This document shows positions 1 to 8,516 of a DNA stretch of 64,000 bases, one piece after another. The stretch lies in the NCBI GenBank assembly GCA_965263365.1, contig OZ253672.1, positions 62,001-126,000 of the forward strand, read 5' to 3'. The stretch is from CANMUM01 sp965263365. Lineage in GTDB: Bacteria > Pseudomonadota > Alphaproteobacteria > Rhodobacterales > Rhodobacteraceae. Made by a program: the position numbers and the translations under genes. Each line of letters starts with the position of its first letter. Position 1 is the stretch's first letter. Below the pieces are notes generated by a model. It ran no database searches and was not told the DNA's origin. It was given only the letters and a program-made list of their open reading frames with translations.

Positions 1-477
1 TTCAATTGATTGGCGCCATTCTTTTTGGGGTTGGTTGGTTGCTGTTTCTAGCCAAGGCATGATGGATGCGTGCTGTGCGTAAAAATGCGTTAAGTCTGGT
101 ACTAAGTCCTTAACTACCGGCATGTGAGGTAGAGGGTAAATTTTGACGTCGCCCTCAATTTCGTCAAGACCTTTAATGCACGCGAGCGTATTGGTGCCAT
201 CAATATTCATAGCGCAAGAACCGCAAATTCCTTCTCGACAAGATCTTCTGAAAGTTAAGGTTGGGTCGATTTCATTTTTGATTTTTATAAGTGCGTCAAG
301 TACCATTGGCCCGCATTTATCTTCATCAATAAAATAGGTGTCCAAATATGGATTTGAACCACTATCTGGATCATAGCGGTAGACCTTGATTGTCCGAATG
401 TTTTTAGCATCTTCAGGCACTGGCCATGTTTTGCCGACAACCAAGCGTGAGTTTTTCGGGAGTCTAAATTCACCCAT
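1..477 (-). CDS. sdhB: Succinate dehydrogenase iron-sulfur subunit (partial)
   Basis: The first 159 codons read leftwards and run off the window edge; the family is about 260 residues. This subunit passes electrons from the flavoprotein to the membrane anchor of complex II. The plant-type [2Fe-2S] ligand region is visible (SCREGICGSCAMNIDG, with a further Cys in TLACIKG). The ATG at 475-477 gives the usual start, MGEFRLPKNSR. It is the last gene of the sdhCDAB operon, separated from sdhA by two small lipoprotein genes. Identification is secure; the C-terminal cluster ligands lie outside the window. Confidence 0.96.
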   Translation of the reverse strand, partial: MGEFRLPKNSRLVVGKTWPVPEDAKNIRTIKVYRYDPDSGSNPYLDTYFIDEDKCGPMVLDALIKIKNEIDPTLTFRRSCREGICGSCAMNIDGTNTLACIKGLDEIEGDVKIYPLPHMPVVKDLVPDLTHFYAQHASIMPWLETATNQPQKEWRQSIE

Positions 478-592
478 TTTTATTCTCCAATTTGTTTATG
501 AAAGCAGTTATCAATTGCTTTCATTTGAGGACTAGTGAGCCAAATACTCGATACCAGTTTTGTTAATTTATATTTAAAATTTACGCGTGTAT

Positions 593-892
593 TCATTGGG
601 CTTCCGATGCGCGTACATTATGATTGTTTAATTTTTGTACGCATTGGTCATATACACTTTGTGGGTCGAGACCACGAATATATGAATCTGAAATACGCAA
701 ACTCACTCCTACTTGCGGACCTGTGACGCTATTTGCGCCGACCGTTACACCACCGCGTACACCTTCGGCATCAAGGCGCTCTTCAGTACAAGTCTCGGTG
801 ATCTCTTCTTGACTGTATATTTTGGGTTGGCATGCGCTCAATAAAGCAGGTATTGCCAGCAAAATACTTATGTTTACACTTGTTTTGTTCAT
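593..892 (-). CDS. Small putative lipoprotein in the sdh operon
   Basis: About 99 residues starting MNKTSVNISILLAIPALLSACQ, with a signal peptide and lipobox LSAC, so probably lipid-anchored. The internal ATG at 890-892 is preferred over an upstream in-frame start because it puts the signal peptide at the N-terminus. It overlaps the preceding lipoprotein gene by 4 bases, implying coupled translation. I do not recognise a domain. Small hypothetical genes at this place between sdhA and sdhB are, from memory, usual in Rhodobacterales. Confidence 0.75.
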   Translation of the reverse strand: MNKTSVNISILLAIPALLSACQPKIYSQEEITETCTEERLDAEGVRGGVTVGANSVTGPQVGVSLRISDSYIRGLDPQSVYDQCVQKLNNHNVRASEAQ

Positions 893-1218
893 AATAAAGT
901 TCCCAAATCTATGCCTGGGTAGCTTTCGGCAACTGTGCATCGTATTGTTTCAGGTTTACTTATTAAATACAATGAAATTTCACTGATCTGAGTTTGTTGT
1001 CCGGTAGCAACTAACTCGCTCAATTGAACAATTTCATCAAGGCTTGCGTTGTCAATTGCGCAGTTTACGAGCGTATCCGTTGGTAGTTTAGGAAAACGCT
1101 CAGCAACAATAGGCCTAACAATCTGTTTAGCTGTTTCGCGTGTGATTAGTTCAGCTGAGGTGCTTGCACATGAAGATAAGACTAGCGCGACACAAATATT
1201 AACAAAGATACCTTTCAT
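889..1218 (-). CDS. Small putative lipoprotein in the sdh operon
   Basis: 109 residues starting MKGIFVNICVALVLSSCAS: a short hydrophobic signal followed by lipobox LSSC. The start codon shares one base with the sdhA stop codon (TAATG), and the 3' end overlaps the next lipoprotein gene by 4 bases, so it is embedded in the sdh transcript. The mature part has two Cys residues (VNCAID, TIRCTV) but no family I can name. Confidence 0.75.
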   Translation of the reverse strand: MKGIFVNICVALVLSSCASTSAELITRETAKQIVRPIVAERFPKLPTDTLVNCAIDNASLDEIVQLSELVATGQQTQISEISLYLISKPETIRCTVAESYPGIDLGTLL

Positions 1219-3041
1219 TAAAATACCCTTGCCTTGGGTGCAATGATTTTAGGATCAATGCCACCTTGTTCAGGTTTAGTGAGAGACTCAGTGTGAACAT
1301 TGCGGTAGGTGAGGTTGACGGAACTTTGATCGACAGTCGCAAGCGTATGAACACGCCATTTTTTGTCGTCACGCTCTGGAAAATCCTCATGTGCGTGTGC
1401 TCCGCGACTTTCGTGACGCGCCTCGGCACCATGAATGGTCGCTAGTGCGTTAGGCATCAAGTTTGTGAGTTCAAGCGCTTCCATCAAATCTGAGTTCCAG
1501 ATTAAAGATCGGTCAGTGACCGAAATATCCGAAATTTTCTGGGCCACTTTATCCATTTTTTCGACGCCTTCTTTTAGACTGTCAGAGGCGCGGAATACGG
1601 CGGCGTGTTCTTGCATTGTGCGCTGCATTTCAAGACGTAATTCTGCAACCGAGATAGAACCTTTCGCATGACGTGCATCGTCAAACCGTGAGATGGCCTC
1701 ATCTACAGAATTTTTGTTAAGCGGCGTGTTGGATTCGTTTGGGTTTACAACTTCGCCAGCTTTGATCGCCGCTGCTCGACCAAACACAACGAGGTCAATA
1801 AGTGAATTTGAGCCTAGACGGTTTGCACCATGAACCGACGCACAACCGGCTTCGCCAACGGCCATTAAGCCGGGTTGTATGCGGTCGTGATCATCTTGAC
1901 TGGGATTAAGAACTTCGCCCCAGTAATTTGTCGGAATTCCACCCATGTTGTAATGTACTGTCGGCAGTACTGGAATGGGTTCACGGTTTACATCAACGCC
2001 TGCAAATATTTTTGCGCTTTCTGATATTCCTGGCAATCGCAAGGCGAGTGTTTCAGGATCCAAATGATCAAGATGTAAGAATATATGGTCTTTATGTTCG
2101 CCAACGCCCCGACCTTCTCGAATTTCAATCGTCATGGCTCGCGAAACGAAATCGCGCGGCGCTAGGTCACGGTATTTGGGCGCATGGCGCTCCATGAAGC
2201 GTTCGCCTTCAGAGTTTGTTAGGTAGCCACCTTCTCCGCGCGCGCCTTCAGTGATTAAGCATCCTGCGCCGTATATGCCTGTTGGGTGGAATTGTACGAA
2301 TTCCATATCTTGAAGCGGCAGTCCGGCACGTGAGACCATGCCGCCTCCGTCGCCTGTACATGTATGCGCCGAGGTGCAGGAAAAATAAGCGCGCCCATAA
2401 CCACCGGTCGCGAGCACCACCATTTTTGCGTTAAAACGGTGAAGCGTCCCATCATCAAGTTTCCAAGCCAAAAGTCCTTGAATAATGCCATCTTCGGTCT
2501 TGATGAGATCAATAGCAAAATATTCAATAAAAAATTCAGCATTATGTTTTAAAGATTGCCCATAAAGGGTGTGTAAAATTGCGTGTCCTGTTCGGTCAGC
2601 GGCCGCACATGTGCGTTGAACAGCGGGACCTTCGCCAAATTCTGTCGTATGACCACCAAATGGGCGTTGATAGATTTTCCCTTCTTCTGTTCGAGAAAAA
2701 GGTACACCATAATGTTCTAGTTCATAAACGGCGGCTGGTGCTTCGCGCGCAAGATACTCCATAGCGTCATTATCGCCAAGCCAGTCGGAACCTTTTACGG
2801 TATCAAAATAGTGCCATTGCCAATCATCATTTTTTGACGCACCGTCGACGGGCATGTTGCCAAGAGAGGCGGCAATACCGCCTTGTGCGGCAACAGTATG
2901 TGATCGCGTTGGAAATACTTTAGAAACGCAGGCCGTTTTTAGGCCTTGTTCGGCCATGCCTAAGGTCGCTCGCAAACCAGCGCCACCTGCGCCTACGACA
3001 ACAACATCATATTCGTGATCAATAATTTCATATGCGGACAT
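1218..3041 (-). CDS. sdhA: Succinate dehydrogenase flavoprotein subunit
   Basis: 607 residues, the normal length. It oxidises succinate to fumarate at a covalently bound FAD, facing the cytoplasm in complex II. The N-terminal dinucleotide motif VVVVGAGGAGLRA lies near residues 13-25, and the FAD-linking His is in RSHTVAAQGG (about residue 48). Substrate-binding and catalytic segments such as PFGGHTTEFG, QFHPTGIYGAG and GEAGCASVHGANRLG are present. The gene lies 11 bases downstream of sdhD and runs into the two lipoprotein genes and sdhB. Confidence 0.98.
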   Translation of the reverse strand: MSAYEIIDHEYDVVVVGAGGAGLRATLGMAEQGLKTACVSKVFPTRSHTVAAQGGIAASLGNMPVDGASKNDDWQWHYFDTVKGSDWLGDNDAMEYLAREAPAAVYELEHYGVPFSRTEEGKIYQRPFGGHTTEFGEGPAVQRTCAAADRTGHAILHTLYGQSLKHNAEFFIEYFAIDLIKTEDGIIQGLLAWKLDDGTLHRFNAKMVVLATGGYGRAYFSCTSAHTCTGDGGGMVSRAGLPLQDMEFVQFHPTGIYGAGCLITEGARGEGGYLTNSEGERFMERHAPKYRDLAPRDFVSRAMTIEIREGRGVGEHKDHIFLHLDHLDPETLALRLPGISESAKIFAGVDVNREPIPVLPTVHYNMGGIPTNYWGEVLNPSQDDHDRIQPGLMAVGEAGCASVHGANRLGSNSLIDLVVFGRAAAIKAGEVVNPNESNTPLNKNSVDEAISRFDDARHAKGSISVAELRLEMQRTMQEHAAVFRASDSLKEGVEKMDKVAQKISDISVTDRSLIWNSDLMEALELTNLMPNALATIHGAEARHESRGAHAHEDFPERDDKKWRVHTLATVDQSSVNLTYRNVHTESLTKPEQGGIDPKIIAPKARVF

Positions 3042-3052
3042 GAATATTTCCT

Positions 3053-3433
3053 TTAGCTAAATGTCAGTGTCGCGATCGACCATAGTGTTGCGATTACAAG
3101 GAGAGCAACACCTATTTTTAGTTTAAAAAGTCCAAAGATTCGTGCGCCTTGGTGCGAGACGTAATCTTCAATGACAACCTGCATGCCTTGTATAATATGT
3201 ATGCCGGTTAAAATCGTCATTAAAGACGCAATTAGTGAAAGCCAGTAATTGTCTTTGAAAGCTTCGCGCACATCCTCGATGTTGCTGCCAATTAATGGCG
3301 CTACACAAGTAAAGAATAAAATAGTTATTGGAATGAGAGCGACCGCGCTAAGCCGTTGTTGAATAAAATGCTCTGTTCCTGTTTTTGCAGAGCCGTGACC
3401 TTCCGCTTTTTTCCTGTCGGTATAAAATGCCAT
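3053..3433 (-). CDS. sdhD: Succinate dehydrogenase hydrophobic membrane anchor subunit
   Basis: 126 residues with three predicted membrane helices: after the N-terminal EHFIQQRLSAVAL motif, around residues 65-85 (GIHIIQGMQVVIEDY), and at the C-terminus. The RLSA Arg/Ser region and a His in TGIHIIQG fit the quinone/haem-binding anchor of complex II. It sits between sdhC and sdhA with short gaps, in the usual order. Confidence 0.94.
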   Translation of the reverse strand: MAFYTDRKKAEGHGSAKTGTEHFIQQRLSAVALIPITILFFTCVAPLIGSNIEDVREAFKDNYWLSLIASLMTILTGIHIIQGMQVVIEDYVSHQGARIFGLFKLKIGVALLVIATLWSIATLTFS

Positions 3434-3442
3434 CTTAAAGTC

Positions 3443-3847
3443 CTATAGAATAAAAAGTGTGAAGATTGTAAGTGCGACAGACCCGATGATGACGCCCATT
3501 CCGGATTTAGCAGCGACATCGAGATCAAAGCCATATCCTAGATCCCAAACGAGATGGCGGATTCCGTTCAAAAAGTGATACCAAAGAGCCCAAATTGACA
3601 AAAGCATTGCGAGTTTGCCTAGCCATGAAGTGATCAAAAAATGCATGAGGCTATTAAGCCATCCTCCGCTGGCAACCGAAATTGTCCACAAGGTGAGCAA
3701 CACAAAAGTTAATGTCAATCCGACACCGGTTGCACGATGGATGAGTGAAGTCACCGAGCTGATTTGCCAGCGATATACTGATCCAAACATAAAGGGACTC
3801 ATCGGCCTTGAAGAATGAGATTGTTTTTTAGATTTGGGAGCGCTCAT
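3443..3847 (-). CDS. sdhC: Succinate dehydrogenase cytochrome b556 subunit
   Basis: 134 residues. The diagnostic SLIHRATG motif (quinone site) and the haem-ligand segment HFLNGIRHLVWDLG are clear, with three membrane helices. It is the first gene of the sdhCDAB operon. The roughly 210 bases upstream hold two palindromes that may control the operon. Confidence 0.95.
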   Translation of the reverse strand: MSAPKSKKQSHSSRPMSPFMFGSVYRWQISSVTSLIHRATGVGLTLTFVLLTLWTISVASGGWLNSLMHFLITSWLGKLAMLLSIWALWYHFLNGIRHLVWDLGYGFDLDVAAKSGMGVIIGSVALTIFTLFIL

Positions 3848-3925
3848 GAATTTCTCCTATAAGATGTCCTCGAATCTACACACAAATGGCAGTTATCCAA
3901 GGAAAACACCAGAACTTAATTAAAA

Positions 3926-3956
3926 TGTGATCACATGATATTAATTTGTGATCACA
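3926..3956. promoter_or_regulatory. Tandem palindromes TGTGATCACA upstream of sdhC
   Basis: The perfect 10-bp palindrome TGTGATCACA occurs at 3926-3935 and again at 3947-3956. The centre-to-centre spacing is 21 bp, two helical turns, within an AT-rich region about 80-110 bases upstream of the sdhC start. The spacing suggests two regulator dimers bound on one DNA face. Which regulator is unknown; half-sites resemble those of CRP-like or GntR-type factors, but the six-base spacer of a CRP site is absent. Confidence 0.6.
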
Positions 3957-4055
3957 TAAATTAATTATAGCTATCAACTTCGCATAATCCATTATATTTT
4001 TCAATTTTTTTCGTGAAATGAGACCGTTAACTTAGCAGTGATCCTTTAAATAATG

Positions 4056-5087
4056 TCAATTTGGAATAAGTGACCAAATATCTAAATCGAGAAGAATTTC
4101 AGGGCGGTACTTCCCCGCCTCATCTTTGATCTCATAACTATCGTGTTCTCCTGCAACTGCAACCAACCTTGTGCGCAATGCGCCGAGATCTTTTCGCAAT
4201 TGAGTTTTGTCGATTACGCTCGAAAATGCGCTGACCCTTGTATCCGCAAAACAAGGGTTTGCATGAGATCCTGAATTAATTGCAAGTATATGCCCTGCGT
4301 TCGCCAATCCATTAAATGAGAGTGTTTGCGCAAGTGAAATAATGTGTCCGCCGTAGATTAGCCGTTTTCCGTCAGGCCGCGCTTGTGTGTCGAAATGAAC
4401 CTTGGCGGTGTTTTGCCAGAGGCGTGTCGCCATCATGTGCTCAGCTTCGGAAATGGTTACACCATCCACATGATCTATAACCTCTCCAATTTCATAGTCT
4501 GAATAGCGATGCGGCTCACCACTTTGAGTAAAATTATAATTCGTAAAATCAAGACCCTCGGGTATTATAAAGTCGCGAGCGTCTACAACATTATTTAGGC
4601 TTGGTATGATCGTTTTTGGTGCTGGGGCATCTAGTTGACGCTTCTTAACCATAACCCATCTTACATAACTAAGAACAGCTTCATCATTCTCATTAAAACC
4701 TGTAGTTCGGACATAAACGATTCCGGTTTTTCCATTTGAGTTTTCCTTTAGGCCAATGACTTCTGAGCGCGCGATCAGAGACGTGCCGGGGTAAACTGGC
4801 TTTAAAAAACGGCATTCACTATAGCCCAAGTTCGCAATTGCGTTGAGAGAAATATCTGGCACTGTTTTGCCAAAGACTGTGTGAAATACAATTAAGGGAT
4901 CAATTGGGCTTTGACGCAAGCCGCAATTTCTTGCAAAAGCATCCGATGAATAAAGTGCCGTGCGCGCCGGATAAAGTGCGTGATATAGCGCGCGCTCTCC
5001 TTCACCGATTGTGCGCGGGACAGCATGTTCGATTTCTTGATTGATTTTGTAATCTTCAAAAAAATACCCTGCGAAAGTTTTGCTCAT
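4056..5087 (-). CDS. mch: Mesaconyl-CoA hydratase (beta-methylmalyl-CoA dehydratase), MaoC family
   Basis: 343 residues with two hot-dog/MaoC domains. It interconverts mesaconyl-C1-CoA and beta-methylmalyl-CoA in the ethylmalonyl-CoA pathway for acetyl-CoA assimilation. Recognised from segments close to the Rhodobacter enzyme: FFEDYKINQEIEHAVPRTI, FHTVFGKTVPDISLNAIANLG and VIGLKENSNGKTGIVYVR. The ATG at 5085-5087 follows an AGGAG ribosome site and overlaps the upstream stop as TGATG, so it is preferred over a TTG one codon earlier. It sits between sdh and mcl2, as in other Rhodobacterales. Confidence 0.92.
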   Translation of the reverse strand: MSKTFAGYFFEDYKINQEIEHAVPRTIGEGERALYHALYPARTALYSSDAFARNCGLRQSPIDPLIVFHTVFGKTVPDISLNAIANLGYSECRFLKPVYPGTSLIARSEVIGLKENSNGKTGIVYVRTTGFNENDEAVLSYVRWVMVKKRQLDAPAPKTIIPSLNNVVDARDFIIPEGLDFTNYNFTQSGEPHRYSDYEIGEVIDHVDGVTISEAEHMMATRLWQNTAKVHFDTQARPDGKRLIYGGHIISLAQTLSFNGLANAGHILAINSGSHANPCFADTRVSAFSSVIDKTQLRKDLGALRTRLVAVAGEHDSYEIKDEAGKYRPEILLDLDIWSLIPN

Positions 5088-5290
5088 CAAAGGTCTCCTA
5101 ATTTTGTGTCAGGGGTGTAATCGTCCGGCGTTTCTTTGACAACGGCTTGTGCACAAAAGCGTTTGCCCTGCGTGGCATCAAAAGTATATTGAGGATCGCC
5201 GTAAAGTTCCCAGCCTTGATTAAGGGCGTTTGTGACTTTGTGACAAAAACCACTTGTGTCCTCTGCGGTTAGAAGTCGGTAGGCTTTCAT
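5087..5290 (-). CDS. DUF1737 small protein
   Basis: 67 residues, MKAYRLLTAEDTSGFCHKV..., containing the NQGWELYGDPQYTF-type motif seen in DUF1737 proteins. Function is unknown. It is coupled at both ends: 4-base overlap with the NnrU-family gene upstream and TGATG with mch downstream, so it is co-transcribed with ethylmalonyl-CoA pathway genes. Confidence 0.82.
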   Translation of the reverse strand: MKAYRLLTAEDTSGFCHKVTNALNQGWELYGDPQYTFDATQGKRFCAQAVVKETPDDYTPDTKLGDL

Positions 5291-5850
5291 GAGATTAATC
5301 CAAAGCTCCAGATGTGAATAAGTATAGCGATTGCAGTCAGAACCGAACCGATGAGGATTAGTCGGATATCACCAGCGAGTGAGAGTTTGGTTTCATCGGG
5401 TTTTCTCCATGAGCCTTCGCGCGCATTAATAATGAGGATTGAAAAGACTGCCCATGCCAGTATGCCGCCGAATAACCATAGCGAAGCCCAATCTCCGCGT
5501 ACCAGAAGATGAGCGATGGCCCAAAGTGAGGCGCCAATGAGCATCGGGTGGCGAATGTAGCGTTTGATTCGAGATTTAGATTGGCCTGCTCCCATTAGTA
5601 TAAATCCCGCCCAAGCAATTAACATTACGAAATGTTTTGAAGTCGCAGGGGCTTGATAGACCAAACTTGCATTCCAAGAGCGATAACCAAAGATCATCAA
5701 AATTACGGAAAGAACGATAAGGCTAGCGAAGAGCGCACGCGCGGCCTTTGCGCCAAGCTTTGCGTCAAGTTGTGTACGTTGCTCAGGGAGAATGCGTTTA
5801 AAAAGATGTGCATCCCACCATAAAAATACGCCGATTATTAAAGCCAACAT
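5287..5850 (-). CDS. NnrU-family integral membrane protein
   Basis: 187 residues with about five membrane helices, starting MLALIIGVFLWWDAHLFKR. The motif YIRHPMLIGASLWAIAHLL is typical of NnrU-like membrane proteins related to isoprenylcysteine methyltransferases. NnrU was first noted next to nitric-oxide reductase genes, but here the setting is the mcl2-mch operon, so a denitrification role is not indicated. Confidence 0.85.
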   Translation of the reverse strand: MLALIIGVFLWWDAHLFKRILPEQRTQLDAKLGAKAARALFASLIVLSVILMIFGYRSWNASLVYQAPATSKHFVMLIAWAGFILMGAGQSKSRIKRYIRHPMLIGASLWAIAHLLVRGDWASLWLFGGILAWAVFSILIINAREGSWRKPDETKLSLAGDIRLILIGSVLTAIAILIHIWSFGLIS

Positions 5851-5875
5851 GGATTACTCACTCCGATCACTAGTC

Positions 5876-6718
5876 TTAATTTTGAAGTGCGCGGATGCTT
5901 GCGTCAAGGGCAATGAGGCGCTTGGCGTTTTCGACATGTAAATTTTCCACGATTTTTCCATCAACGACGGCTACAGCTTCACCTCGCGCTAATGCTTCTT
6001 CGAAGGCTGAAACTTGGCGTTTTGCAAGATCGACATCATCGCTGCTCGGGGCGAAGACTTGGTTTGTAATTTCGAGTTGTGCGGGATGAATCAATGACTT
6101 CCCGTCCATGCCCATTTCAAGGCCTTCATTTGCTTCCTCTCTAAGACCCTCGTTATCTTTAAATGCATTGTAGACACCATCAATGCAAAACTTATTTTCG
6201 GCGCGTGCTGCTAAAAGTATTTGTGAAATATGTGGAATGATTGCTTTGCGCGTTTGTGTGCGGAGTTCTTTAGCGAGGTCGTTTGTTCCGAGTACGAAGC
6301 CTTCGAGAAGCTCACTGGACTGTGCAATATCATGAGCATTAATCACGCTCATCGCAGTTTCCATCATTGCCCATATGCGAATATTTTTGTCGCCTATCTG
6401 TTTCGCAAGCCGGTTGATCTGGCTTCCAGTGTTAATTTTGGGAAGTAAAATACCATCGGGCGCGGCTTTGATCGCCATCTGAATATCAGCGGCCCCCCAT
6501 TCGGTGTCATCGCCATTAACACGAATAAGAATTTTTCGAGAACCGTAGTCAAATTTGTTGAGCGCGTCGACAACAATTTCTCTCGCGCTATTTTTTTCTG
6601 CTGGGGCGACAGCGTCTTCTAAGTCGATAATGAGCGAATCGGCGGGGAGCGCTTGGGCCTTTTCTAAAACGCGTTCTTTTGAGCCAGGTAGATATAAAAC
6701 GGAACGGTAGGGGTGCAC
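5876..6718 (-). CDS. mcl2: (3S)-Malyl-CoA thioesterase, CitE-like
   Basis: 280 residues of the HpcH/HpaI/CitE lyase family. Motifs: SVLYLPGS near the N-terminus, DLEDAVAPAEK, RVNGDDTEWG, and MGMDGKSLIHPAQ. The length and the position beside mch and mdh match the Mcl2 malyl-CoA thioesterase rather than the longer malyl-CoA lyase Mcl1; that choice is by synteny. It starts with GTG at 6716-6718 behind a strong AGGAG. It is the first gene of mcl2-nnrU-DUF1737-mch and diverges from mdh. Confidence 0.85.
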   Translation of the reverse strand: MHPYRSVLYLPGSKERVLEKAQALPADSLIIDLEDAVAPAEKNSAREIVVDALNKFDYGSRKILIRVNGDDTEWGAADIQMAIKAAPDGILLPKINTGSQINRLAKQIGDKNIRIWAMMETAMSVINAHDIAQSSELLEGFVLGTNDLAKELRTQTRKAIIPHISQILLAARAENKFCIDGVYNAFKDNEGLREEANEGLEMGMDGKSLIHPAQLEITNQVFAPSSDDVDLAKRQVSAFEEALARGEAVAVVDGKIVENLHVENAKRLIALDASIRALQN

Positions 6719-6832
6719 GTTGCCTCTCCTTTTAATTAATTAGAAAATTACTATGCTGCAGTGCAATAATTAGCGATTAATTCAGTTGTGCGCAAGAAGA
6801 TTATGTTTTTTGATTTCTTTTTGTTATATTAG

Positions 6833-6847
6833 TGCTCAAATTGAGCA
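6833..6847. promoter_or_regulatory. Inverted repeat in the mcl2-mdh divergent region
   Basis: TGCTCAAATTGAGCA is a 7-1-7 inverted repeat roughly midway between the divergent mcl2 (GTG 6718) and mdh (ATG 6965) starts. Its position suits an operator acting on either promoter. No regulator can be named from sequence. Confidence 0.45.
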
Positions 6848-6964
6848 GAACAATTGAAAATTACAGCATCTGGCGCTTCAATATCGTGAGTTACTGGTGC
6901 ATTTCTCTTGAAGAAATGGCTAAATTTGATTATCGCAATTCTACGAAACTCTATGGAGAAAAAA

Positions 6965-7927
6965 ATGGCTCGTAAAAAAATTGCACTTATCGGTGCAGGT
7001 CAAATTGGCGGTACTTTGGCGCATCTCATTGGATTAAAAGAATTGGGTGATGTCGTTTTGTTTGATATCGCAGAAGGAATTCCACAAGGGAAGGCTCTCG
7101 ATATTGCCGAATCGTCACCTGTTGATGGGTTTGATGCATCTTTAAAGGGAGCAAATGACTATTCTGAAATAAAAGATGCAGACGTTTGTATTGTAACGGC
7201 TGGTGTTCCAAGAAAGCCAGGTATGAGCCGAGACGATTTGTTAGACATTAACTTGAAAGTTATGAAAGCAGTGGGCGAGGGGATCAAAGCCAATGCGCCA
7301 GACGCATTTGTAATTTGTATTACGAATCCGCTTGATGCCATGGTTTGGGCGCTAAGAGAATTTTCAGGACTTCCGCATCACAAAGTTTGTGGAATGGCAG
7401 GCGTGCTAGATTCTGCGCGTTTCAGACATTTCTTGGCGGAAGAATTTAATGTTTCTGTCAAAGATGTAACGGCCTTTGTGCTTGGGGGGCATGGTGATAC
7501 GATGGTTCCTCTGGTCAACTATTCAACTGTGGCCGGAATTCCTCTGCCTGATTTGGTCGAAATGGGTTGGACGACACAAGAAAAGTTAGATGCTATCGTT
7601 CAAAGAACACGTGACGGCGGCGCCGAAATCGTAGGTTTGTTGAAAACGGGTTCGGCATTTTATGCACCGGCGGCTTCTGCGATTTCGATGGCTGAAAGTT
7701 ACCTGAAAGATCAGCGACGTGTATTGCCTTGTGCGGCTTGGGTTGAGGACGCATATGGGCTTGATGGCATGTATGTTGGTGTTCCGACTGTGATTGGCGC
7801 TGGCGGTATAGAAAAAGTTGTTGAAATTAAACTTGGTAAAGAAGCGCAAGAGGGCTTTACGAAATCGGTTGAAGCTGTTGAGGGTTTGTTAGCAGCATGT
7901 AAGACGATTGATCCTAGCTTAGATTGA
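6965..7927 (+). CDS. mdh: Malate dehydrogenase
   Basis: 320 residues, NAD-dependent LDH-like type. It interconverts malate and oxaloacetate. Rossmann motif KKIALIGAGQIGGTLAHL is at the N-terminus; catalytic His is in VLGGHGDTMVPL, and substrate Arg residues are in VPRKPGMSRDDLL and CITNPLDAM-adjacent segments. A reading frame extends upstream to 6908, but ATG 6965 is chosen because GGAGA at 6955-6959 precedes it and it gives the family N-terminus. A strong terminator follows. Confidence 0.97.
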   Translation: MARKKIALIGAGQIGGTLAHLIGLKELGDVVLFDIAEGIPQGKALDIAESSPVDGFDASLKGANDYSEIKDADVCIVTAGVPRKPGMSRDDLLDINLKVMKAVGEGIKANAPDAFVICITNPLDAMVWALREFSGLPHHKVCGMAGVLDSARFRHFLAEEFNVSVKDVTAFVLGGHGDTMVPLVNYSTVAGIPLPDLVEMGWTTQEKLDAIVQRTRDGGAEIVGLLKTGSAFYAPAASAISMAESYLKDQRRVLPCAAWVEDAYGLDGMYVGVPTVIGAGGIEKVVEIKLGKEAQEGFTKSVEAVEGLLAACKTIDPSLD

Positions 7928-7954
7928 AAAGAGTAACATTTTTAATGAAATTTA

Positions 7955-7984
7955 AAGCCGAGTATATTAATACTCGGCTTTTTT
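7955..7984 (+). terminator. Rho-independent terminator of mdh
   Basis: An 11-bp perfect stem (AAGCCGAGTAT / ATACTCGGCTT, 7955-7965 with 7970-7980), a 4-base loop, then a T run. It is 28 bases after the mdh stop, so mdh is transcribed alone or as last gene. Confidence 0.9.
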
Positions 7985-8066
7985 AGTTATCCAATTTAAC
8001 AGTTATCGTGATTTGCAACAAAGTTGGGGCTACTGTTTCGCCTGCGATAATAATTCAAGCGGTCAA

Positions 8067-8100
8067 AATAAAAAAGCGAACGCAAATCCGTCCGCTTTTA
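8067..8100 (-). terminator. Rho-independent terminator of rpsT
   Basis: Read on the minus strand, an AAAGCGGACG stem pairs with CGTTCGCTTT with one mismatch, followed by a T-rich run. It lies just beyond the rpsT stop codon. Confidence 0.75.
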
Positions 8101-8119
8101 CATAAAAATTATAAACTGA

Positions 8120-8386
8120 TTAGCCAGCGATTGCTTTGACGCGTTTTGAAAGACGTGAAATTTTACGACTAGCGGTCTTTTTGTGAAAGACACCTTTTGT
8201 GACGCCGCGCATAATTTCAGGTTGTGCGCTTTGTAGTGCTGCTTTAGCAGCTTCTTGGTTTCCGCCAGCGATAGCTTCTTCTACTTTACGCACGAAACCC
8301 TTGATGCGTGAACGGCGCGCTGTATTGATTTCATTGCGAACATTATTCGTACGAACGCGTTTTTTTGATGAAGGCGTATTTGCCAT
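8120..8386 (-). CDS. rpsT: 30S ribosomal protein S20
   Basis: 88 residues, very basic, starting MANTPSSKKRVRTNNVRNEI, with the KGVFHKKTASRKISRLSKRVK tail typical of S20. It binds the 5' domain of 16S rRNA. It is monocistronic, with its own terminator and about 130 bases separating it from mutM. Confidence 0.97.
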   Translation of the reverse strand: MANTPSSKKRVRTNNVRNEINTARRSRIKGFVRKVEEAIAGGNQEAAKAALQSAQPEIMRGVTKGVFHKKTASRKISRLSKRVKAIAG

Positions 8387-8516
8387 AACAATTTTTCCTA
8401 AATATGCATATTAAACTGATTTTCGCGTCTTTAGTAGGAATTTGATGTGGAGTCAACGCTCACTTTATATTTTTTGGATCATCTATGCATTTTTGCATAC
8501 TGGCTTTCGTCAAAAA

